Part shown: in pieces, positions 3,563-8,369 of the stretch
Numbering within the stretch: the first letter of the stretch is position 1
Layout: every line of letters begins with the position of its first letter
Source of the DNA: an uncultured Clostridia bacterium
Lineage (GTDB): Bacteria > Bacillota_A > Clostridia > Christensenellales > Aristaeellaceae
Length of the DNA: 8,369 bases
Direction: 5' to 3'
NCBI GenBank assembly: GCA_947165745.1
Contig: CAMVBO010000055.1
Coordinates: 1-8,369, forward strand
Position numbers and translations under genes: made by a program
Notes under the pieces: model-generated
What the model saw: the letters and a program-made list of their open reading frames with translations, nothing else
Told to the model about the DNA's origin: nothing
Databases searched by the model: none

Positions 3563-5707
3563 ATGAACGGATATAGAAAGACACTGAAGAGACTGACCGC
3601 CGCGCTGGTGACGCTTATGCTGATGCTGGCGTGCGCCGCGCCCGCGATGGCCGAAACCTTTTATGCCGTCGTCACCGCGGGGGATATGACGGTCTACGGC
3701 GAGGCTTCGCTGAGCACGGAGCTGGGCAGCCTGCCGAAGAACACCGTGGTTCAGATCACAGGCTATTCCTCCACCATCGCAAAGATATCGTACAACGGCA
3801 AGGCTGGATACGCGGACGTGAAGGATCTGAAGCGGGTGGATGAGTCGGCCAGGAAGGCCGTGCTGAACGCCGCCGCGCCGGTCTACATGTCCGCCGCGAC
3901 CACGAGCCGCAGCGTGCTGGCCCCGGCGGGCACAAAGCTGTATCTGCTGGCCAGGTCCGGCGAATGGGCCATGGTGGAAAAGAACGGCTACATCGGCTAT
4001 GTGATGGCCGAATACGTCACCGAAGCCGGCGACAACTGGGAGGCTGCCGCCGCCGACGCTGCCGTGAGCTCCAGCGCGGGCACCACCGCCAACGGCGTCA
4101 CCGTGCGCGACTTTGAGGCCGTGACCCTGGCCACGACCAAGGTCTACAAGAGCGCCAGCACCAAGGCCAAGGCCCTGGGCACTTTGAAGTCCGGCGTGCA
4201 GGTGACGGTCAAGGCCACCAGCAGCAACGGCTGGGCCTGCATCGAGTATAAGAAGAAGTATGGCTTCTGCAAGCTGGCGAACCTGCAGGAGGGCACCGCC
4301 GCCAGCGCGCTGCCCGAGGAGCCCGTCGCCGTCGTGCCCCAGGGCAAGAGCGGCACCGTCACCAGCAAGACGCTGGCCGTGTACCGGGAGGCCAGCAGCA
4401 AATCCAAGAAGCTGGGCACCCTGAAGAAGGGCCAGATCGTGAACGTCATCAGCACCCAGAACGGCTGGGCTTACATCGAACTCAAGGGCAATTACGGCTA
4501 CTGCGCCGCCAAGAAGGTGACCACCGACGACACCGGCGTGCCCTCCGGCTTCAAGCAGATCGATGTGGATGCCACCGTCATCAGCACGGACGCGCGGGTC
4601 TTCGCTTCCCCCGGCACCAGCGCCGAGAGCGCGGCCATCAAGCTGGGCACCGAGGTGAAGGTGATTGCCTACAACGAAAGCTGGGCCTGCGTCAGCCAGA
4701 ACGGCAACTATGGCTTCGTGCCGGTGAAGCTGCTGAGCAAGGCAAAGTATTCCGCCATCAACGGCGACGGCAGCGCGCTGCAAACGCTTCTGAAAGCCCT
4801 GTTGGTGGGCGGCTACTATGACGCCGTGCCCTCAACCAGCTACAACGCCGCCGCCATCGCCGCCATCAAGCGCTTCCAGAGCGCCTGCGGCCTGGAGCAG
4901 AACGGCGTGGCGGACCAGAACCTGCAGCGCATCCTCTACAGCGGCTACGCGCCGGTGAATGAACTGCTGTACAAGGGCTTGGCCAACGGGGACAAGAACG
5001 AAAGCGTCAGCCGCATGCAGTCGCGCCTCTATGCCCTGGGCTACCTCACCAAGACCACCAGCCTGGACGGCGAGTATGGCACCACCACGGCCAACGCCGT
5101 GAAGCTGTTTCAGAAGGCCAGCGGCATTACCGCCAGCGGCACGGCCAATACCGCGACCCTCAGAGCGCTGTATTCCACCGAGGCCAAGAGCCTGCCCAGC
5201 GGCACGAAGGCCGCCGACGCGACCACGACGACCAGCAGTTCCGGCTCCAGCTCGTATCTGGACAACGTGCCCAACGGCCTGGCCTCCACTACCGGCAGCC
5301 TGAGCAGCCATGCCTCCGGCGCGGAGAAGCTGGAATACGTCATCTCCCTGGCCCAGAACAAGCTGGGCAAGCCCTACGTCTACGGCGCGACCGGCCCGGA
5401 CAAGTTCGACTGCTCCGGCCTGACCACCTGGGCCTTCAAGGCGGTGGGGGTCTCGCTGAAGCGCAGCGCCTATGCCCAGGGCTATGACGAGAGCTACGCC
5501 AAGATCACGGGCGTGTCGAACCTCAGGCGAGGCGACCTGGTGTTCTTCAACACCATCTCCGACAGCGACCTGAGCGACCACGTGGGTATCTATCTGGGCA
5601 ACGGCTACTTCATCCACGCCTCCTCCGGTGGCCATCGCGTGGTGGTCAGCAACCTCACCTCCGGCTTCTACAACCGCGTGTTCAGCTGGGGCAGGAGGAT
5701 ACTGTAA
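3563..5707 (+). CDS. Secreted multi-SH3, peptidoglycan-binding NlpC/P60 endopeptidase
   Basis: The product is 714 residues. A Sec signal peptide covers 1-30 (basic MNGYRKTLKR, hydrophobic core, cut after APAMA). Five bacterial SH3 modules follow at roughly 33-92, 99-153, 183-243, 264-319 and 337-393, most with the (G)W-A-x-(V/I) and N-x-Y-G-(F/Y) pattern. Two peptidoglycan-binding (PG_binding_1) modules lie at about 400-460 and 474-537, then a Ser/Thr-rich linker (about 540-585) and the NlpC/P60 domain (588-714). The catalytic Cys617 is in FDCSGL, His673 in SDHVGIYLGNG and His685 in FIHASS. NlpC/P60 enzymes cut the gamma-D-Glu to diamino acid bond of wall stem peptides, so it probably remodels peptidoglycan outside the membrane while the SH3 and binding modules hold it to the wall. 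No LPxTG anchor is present. GAGGAG precedes the ATG by 7 nt. It stands alone, with a perfect hairpin immediately after the stop. Confidence 0.95.
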   Translation: MNGYRKTLKRLTAALVTLMLMLACAAPAMAETFYAVVTAGDMTVYGEASLSTELGSLPKNTVVQITGYSSTIAKISYNGKAGYADVKDLKRVDESARKAVLNAAAPVYMSAATTSRSVLAPAGTKLYLLARSGEWAMVEKNGYIGYVMAEYVTEAGDNWEAAAADAAVSSSAGTTANGVTVRDFEAVTLATTKVYKSASTKAKALGTLKSGVQVTVKATSSNGWACIEYKKKYGFCKLANLQEGTAASALPEEPVAVVPQGKSGTVTSKTLAVYREASSKSKKLGTLKKGQIVNVISTQNGWAYIELKGNYGYCAAKKVTTDDTGVPSGFKQIDVDATVISTDARVFASPGTSAESAAIKLGTEVKVIAYNESWACVSQNGNYGFVPVKLLSKAKYSAINGDGSALQTLLKALLVGGYYDAVPSTSYNAAAIAAIKRFQSACGLEQNGVADQNLQRILYSGYAPVNELLYKGLANGDKNESVSRMQSRLYALGYLTKTTSLDGEYGTTTANAVKLFQKASGITASGTANTATLRALYSTEAKSLPSGTKAADATTTTSSSGSSSYLDNVPNGLASTTGSLSSHASGAEKLEYVISLAQNKLGKPYVYGATGPDKFDCSGLTTWAFKAVGVSLKRSAYAQGYDESYAKITGVSNLRRGDLVFFNTISDSDLSDHVGIYLGNGYFIHASSGGHRVVVSNLTSGFYNRVFSWGRRIL

Positions 5708-5748
5708 TACTAAACGCCATGTCGGCGTGCCGACATGGCGTTTAGTAT
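5707..5748. terminator. Perfect 20-bp hairpin abutting the NlpC/P60 stop codon
   Basis: ATACTAAACGCCATGTCGGC (5707-5726) is exactly complementary to 5729-5748 with only GT between the arms, giving a real loop of at least 4 nt. It begins at the last base of the TAA stop. The position suits a terminator or mRNA 3'-end stabiliser, but no T-tract follows on either strand. Confidence 0.6.
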
Positions 5749-5757
5749 AAGAAGAAT

Positions 5758-5786
5758 GGTGCTGTCTCAAAGCATGAGACAGCACC
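5758..5786. repeat. 12-bp hairpin A, left flank of the mini-hairpin array
   Basis: GGTGCTGTCTCA pairs perfectly with TGAGACAGCACC around loop AAGCA. It is homologous to hairpin B (5899-5927): the two stems differ at two positions per arm, and both changes are matched on the opposite arm. Confidence 0.8.
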
Positions 5787-5787
5787 T

Positions 5788-5860
5788 ATGAATTGTCCTT
5801 TGGACATGAATTGTCCTTCAGACATGAATTGCCCTTCGGGCATGAATTGCGCTGCGGCGC
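5788..5860. repeat. Four tandem 18-bp units, each a covarying mini-hairpin
   Basis: Units at 5788-5805, 5806-5823, 5824-5841 and 5842-5860 (the last 19 nt) share ATGAATTG and then a small stem. The stems are TGTCC-ttt-GGACA, TGTC-cttca-GACA, TGCCC-ttc-GGGCA and TGCGC-tgcg-GCGCA, where each closing A is the first base of the next unit. Bases that differ between units change on both arms, so pairing is kept while sequence drifts. The linkers (ATGAATTG) stay constant. This is the pattern expected if the folded form, as RNA or as single-stranded DNA, is what selection or the copying process preserves. Confidence 0.8.
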
Positions 5861-5898
5861 ATTGGAGAAGGATCTGACCGCTGACAAAGCCCGCAAAC

Positions 5899-5927
5899 GG
5901 GGCTGCCTCAATGCATGAGGCAGCCCC
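5899..5927. repeat. 12-bp hairpin B, right flank of the mini-hairpin array
   Basis: GGGGCTGCCTCA pairs perfectly with TGAGGCAGCCCC around loop ATGCA. On the minus strand it follows the CDF gene and is trailed by GTTTGCGGGCTTT, so it could also serve as a weak terminator for that gene. It is homologous to hairpin A, with compensatory substitutions. Confidence 0.75.
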
Positions 5928-5996
5928 TTGCTGTGTCGGTGTCGCCTGCAAAATGCGGTTTTGCGCCATCCGGCAAACTGGCAGCCGGCCGCTCCG

Positions 5997-7103
5997 TCAA
6001 TCGCTGGCGTCCACGTCCAGCGACGCGACGACGCTGTAGCCGGGGTACATGCCCTCGATCTGGCTGATGATCCGGCGATAGGTGGCCGCGCGGTCGGGGT
6101 CGGCGAAGTCGATCACCACGTCGAAGCGGATCTCCTTCGCGGCTTCGTCCAGGTAAAAACCGTGCATCTGCAGCACGTGGTCGTGTTCCATCACGGCGCG
6201 GCGGATGTCCTCGCGCATCTTCGCGGCGGCGTCGCCCTTGGTGTTGATGGAATAGACGCTGATGCCGGTGAGGACCACGCCGCACTCCGCCATTACCTTT
6301 TGGGTGATGTCCCGCTCAAGCTGGTCCAGCTTTTCCGCCGTGGTGGTGTCGTCCACCTCGATGTGTACCGAGCCCACCAGCCGATCCGGCCCGTAGCTGT
6401 GCAGCACCAGGTCATAGGCCCCGTGCACCTCCGGGAAGGCGTTGATGGCGGCTTTCACGTTCCTGGAAACGTGGCTGTCCGCCCGCTCGCCCAGAATGTC
6501 CGACAGGCTGTCGGAGAGCATCTCCAGGCCCGATTTGATGATGACCAGCGAGATCACCGCGCCCAGCCAGGCCTCCAGGCTCACGTGGAAAATCAGGAAG
6601 ATGGCCGCCGCCGCCAGCGTGGAGGCGGAGATGACGGAGTCCAGCATGGCGTCCTTGCCGGAGGCGATCAGCGAGTCGGAATTCACCTTTTCGCCCACGC
6701 TTTTCACGTAACGGCCCAGGACGATCTTCACCAGCACCGCCACCGCGATGATGATCAGCGCCGCGGGGGAGTAGTCCGGGGTCTCCGGGTGGATGATCTT
6801 CTTGATGGACTCCACCAGCGAAGTGACGCCCGCGTAAAGCACGATCACCGAGATCAGTACCGCGCTGATGTACTCGATGCGGCCATAGCCGTAGGGGTGC
6901 TTCTTGTCCGGCTTCTTGCCCGCCAGCTTGGTGCCGATGATGGTGATGACCGAGCTCAGCGCGTCGGACAGGTTGTTCACGGCGTCCAGGATCACCGCGA
7001 TGGAGCCGGAAATGGCCCCCACCACGGCCTTGAAGCCCGCCAGGAACACGTTGGCCAGTATGCCGATGACGCTGGTGCGCACGATGATTTTGTCCCGCTG
7101 CAT
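5997..7103 (-). CDS. Cation diffusion facilitator (CDF) exporter, probably manganese type
   Basis: The product is 368 residues. Six membrane helices occupy about residues 10-205, starting with the CDF signature GSIAVILDAVNNLSDALSS. The metal site in helices 2 and 5 aligns with N43-x3-D47 (NNLSD) and D151-x3-D155 (DAMLD). From family knowledge, zinc CDFs carry H or D with D (for example D-D-H-D in YiiP), whereas an N-D-D-D quartet is found in manganese exporters such as pneumococcal MntE; Mn2+ efflux is therefore the inferred role, driven by proton exchange. HPYGYGRIEY (69-78) is the conserved cytoplasmic loop. A cytoplasmic dimerisation domain spans about 205-285, and a further 80 or so residues form a second similar alpha/beta segment, longer than the usual 300-residue CDF. 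It has its own promoter and a GGGGG site before the ATG; read-through from the upstream secreted-protein gene, 71 bp away, is likely as no terminator separates them. Confidence 0.92.
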   Translation of the reverse strand: MQRDKIIVRTSVIGILANVFLAGFKAVVGAISGSIAVILDAVNNLSDALSSVITIIGTKLAGKKPDKKHPYGYGRIEYISAVLISVIVLYAGVTSLVESIKKIIHPETPDYSPAALIIIAVAVLVKIVLGRYVKSVGEKVNSDSLIASGKDAMLDSVISASTLAAAAIFLIFHVSLEAWLGAVISLVIIKSGLEMLSDSLSDILGERADSHVSRNVKAAINAFPEVHGAYDLVLHSYGPDRLVGSVHIEVDDTTTAEKLDQLERDITQKVMAECGVVLTGISVYSINTKGDAAAKMREDIRRAVMEHDHVLQMHGFYLDEAAKEIRFDVVIDFADPDRAATYRRIISQIEGMYPGYSVVASLDVDASD

Positions 7104-7132
7104 AATACTACCCCCGATGCGCTGTTTTTGCC

Positions 7133-7162
7133 ATTATAGCACAGAGCGGGGGGAGATTGCAA
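7133..7162 (-). promoter_or_regulatory. Promoter of the CDF exporter gene
   Basis: On the minus strand a perfect TATAAT (plus 7133-7138) with an extended TG motif is preceded at 18 bp by TTGCAA (plus 7157-7162), four of six matches to the -35 consensus. It lies in the 71-bp gap before the CDF start codon. No metal-responsive operator palindrome was recognised. Confidence 0.75.
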
Positions 7163-7174
7163 ATGGATGCGGAG

Positions 7175-8191
7175 TCAGCCAAAGTCCGGGTCGCTTCCGT
7201 CGACGTAAGTGATTTTGAAGGGCGCGCCGTTTTTGAGGGCGTTCGCCTCGGCGTCAGTCAGCACGCCGCAAAAGACCAGCGTGTCATCCGCCCGATAGCC
7301 GTGGATATCAATGCCGTTGAAGAAATCCCAGCAGCCGTCGATGCGAAGCATGAAGTCGCCGGTCGGGTCGACGGGGTTCGGACCGCCGTCGGGCACGGCC
7401 CAGTGCAGCACGCAAATGTTGGCATCCATCTCCCGATAGATCTCCAACGAGAGCCCGTCGCGCTCGGTGGTAAAATCGGTGACGTTTTTCGAGGGCTGCG
7501 GGTGGAGGAGAAAGGCGCCGTCCTGCCACTTGAGGCGGTGCGAAGGCGTGAGCGTGTCGTCTTGCAGCGTCAGCGCGTCGAGATCGAAATACAGCGAGAG
7601 CGCCAGGCTGCCCATGCTTCGCATTTCCTCCCGCGCGGCCTCCTCCGGCCGATAGACCAGGTACCAGGCCGCGCCGATGTGTCGCCGGCTCATCATCAGC
7701 GCCCCCTCCGGCGCGTTGACGCCCGGCTCGCGGCACATAATCCCGTCAACCGGGGCGCCGCTCGTCATTGCGTTCAGACACGCGCGATAGGCCGCGCCGT
7801 GCAGGGCGCGGGCGAGATAGGAGTCGGCGGCTTCCCCGGCATAGCTGCCGTAGTAGACGCTGGCGCTGTTGTCGGCCAGAGTGGTGTCGGGCTGTCCGTC
7901 CATCCAGGCATCGGGCACGCGGATCACCAGCGTGCCGTATCGGGCGACGCTCTCGACCCCGGCATATTGCGCCTCGTCGTCCATGCAGACCGGGCAGGGA
8001 AACTTGCCCGCCGCCTCGGCCTCGGCGCGGTCCACCGCCGCCACCGTGCCGGCCAGGGCGCACTTGGGGTGGGCGTGGCAGTAGTAATCGAAAAATCCCG
8101 CGTAATACTCGGGCGGGTTCTGAGCGCCGGCGGGCAGCGCGCCCGTCAGCAGCGCGGCGCAGAGCAGCGCCGCCAGTGTCTTAAACCTCAT
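7175..8191 (-). CDS. Secreted protein with a Cys/His cluster, function unknown
   Basis: The product is 338 residues. It begins with a Sec signal peptide (MRFKTLAALLCAALLTGALP, cut near AGAQ at 21-24). Just after it lies a metal-site-like cluster, C38-H39-x-H41-x2-C44 and C66-P-x-C69, in the arrangement YYCHAHPKC...AEAAGKFPCPVC. Similar YHxxxxC...A..G..PC..C modules occur, as far as I recall, in other exported Bacillota proteins and may bind zinc. The remaining 260 residues match no family I know: a mixed alpha/beta region with many aromatic residues, a Cys pair (C322 region FCGV and DGCWDFF), and a polar end DGSDPDFG. ATG 8191 is chosen over an upstream in-frame start at 8227 because it directly begins the signal peptide and has GGGGGG/GGTG just upstream. 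The product is probably extracellular or wall-associated. Confidence 0.75.
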   Translation of the reverse strand: MRFKTLAALLCAALLTGALPAGAQNPPEYYAGFFDYYCHAHPKCALAGTVAAVDRAEAEAAGKFPCPVCMDDEAQYAGVESVARYGTLVIRVPDAWMDGQPDTTLADNSASVYYGSYAGEAADSYLARALHGAAYRACLNAMTSGAPVDGIMCREPGVNAPEGALMMSRRHIGAAWYLVYRPEEAAREEMRSMGSLALSLYFDLDALTLQDDTLTPSHRLKWQDGAFLLHPQPSKNVTDFTTERDGLSLEIYREMDANICVLHWAVPDGGPNPVDPTGDFMLRIDGCWDFFNGIDIHGYRADDTLVFCGVLTDAEANALKNGAPFKITYVDGSDPDFG

Positions 8192-8266
8192 TCCGACACC
8201 CCCCAATGGGATATTCCTTCCTGTCATATAGACGCTTTTTGCGCGGAGATGGTGAATACATACATA

Positions 8267-8295
8267 AATTTAACATGGCTGGCCGGGAATGTCAA
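8267..8295 (-). promoter_or_regulatory. Promoter of the secreted Cys-cluster gene
   Basis: On the minus strand TTGACA (plus 8290-8295) is followed at 17 bp by TAAATT (plus 8267-8272), four of six matches to TATAAT, with an extended -10 TG. The leader to the ATG at 8191 would be about 70 nt. Confidence 0.7.
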
Positions 8296-8324
8296 CGCCC
8301 TGGCGGGAAAGGGTGAGCGTTTCA

Positions 8325-8349
8325 ACCGGACGCGCTTACCGGACGCGCT
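8325..8349. repeat. Two tandem copies of a 12-mer, 13-bp period
   Basis: ACCGGACGCGCT occurs at 8325-8336 and again at 8338-8349, separated by one T. It lies upstream of the secreted-protein promoter near the window edge. Two copies only; it could be a regulator site pair or a replication slip. Confidence 0.5.
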
Positions 8350-8369
8350 CAAAAAACATATAACTTGCA

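Noticed and set aside
3494..4783. A 429-residue minus-strand open frame opposite the NlpC/P60 gene
   Set aside because: Its Gly/His/Ala/Val-rich composition mirrors the plus-strand codons of a clearly recognisable hydrolase; there is no domain or start signal.
5742..5969. A 75-residue minus-strand frame with GQFMSE hexapeptide repeats, and a 29-residue plus-strand frame with MNCPSD-type repeats (5788-5877)
   Set aside because: Both arise because the 18-bp repeat unit is a multiple of three. Neither has a ribosome-binding site, and compensatory stem changes explain the variation better than protein coding.
5928..7139. A 403-residue plus-strand open frame opposite the CDF gene
   Set aside because: His/Asp/Val/Gly-rich shadow of the CDF codons; the minus-strand product has six membrane helices and conserved metal ligands.

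Overview
The window looks like a chromosomal segment of a G+C-rich, low-complexity-of-intergenic Gram-positive anaerobe, most likely a member of the Clostridia (Bacillota). The support is near-consensus sigma-A promoters (TTGACA / TATAAT), strong purine-rich Shine-Dalgarno sites, intrinsic terminators, a PHP-type histidinol phosphatase of the HisJ/HisK kind, a multi-SH3 NlpC/P60 wall hydrolase, and a secreted Cys-containing protein. I cannot name the genus from sequence alone.

Layout, left to right. Positions 1-134 hold the end of an Hsp20 small heat-shock gene and its terminator. At 251-616 is a small helix-turn-helix protein with two zinc-knuckle-like Cys4 modules; its ribosome-binding site lies inside a terminator-shaped hairpin. 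A gene-poor stretch (617-951) contains a terminator, a 20-bp-phased array of the 10-mer ATAAAGAAAC with an inverted copy, and possibly a 23-codon ORF. A tRNA-Ser(CGA) gene is on the minus strand (952-1040) with its own consensus promoter and a 14-bp perfect terminator hairpin. Diverging from it, a PHP-family phosphatase (1205-2047) and a short degenerate SDR-like gene (2060-2521) form a two-gene plus-strand unit. They converge on an uncharacterised minus-strand gene (2752-3294) across a 230-bp gap filled with three hairpins, one a perfect 23-bp inverted repeat.

From 3563 to 5707 runs a large secreted wall hydrolase: signal peptide, five bacterial SH3 modules, two peptidoglycan-binding modules, Ser/Thr linker and NlpC/P60 catalytic domain. 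The gap after it (5708-5996) is the most structured part of the window: a perfect 20-bp hairpin, then two homologous 12-bp hairpins with compensatory base changes that bracket four tandem 18-bp units, each a mini-hairpin whose stem also covaries. Beyond this are two minus-strand genes: a CDF cation exporter (5997-7103) with an N-D-D-D metal site suggestive of manganese, and a secreted protein with a CH..C....CPxC cluster (7175-8191), each with its own recognisable promoter.

The genes do not form one pathway. The window is mostly ordinary housekeeping and cell-envelope content; what is unusual lies in the intergenic DNA (the phased 10-mer array, the long U-tract-less hairpins, and the covarying hairpin array). 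I see no transposase, integrase, CRISPR array or defence island.
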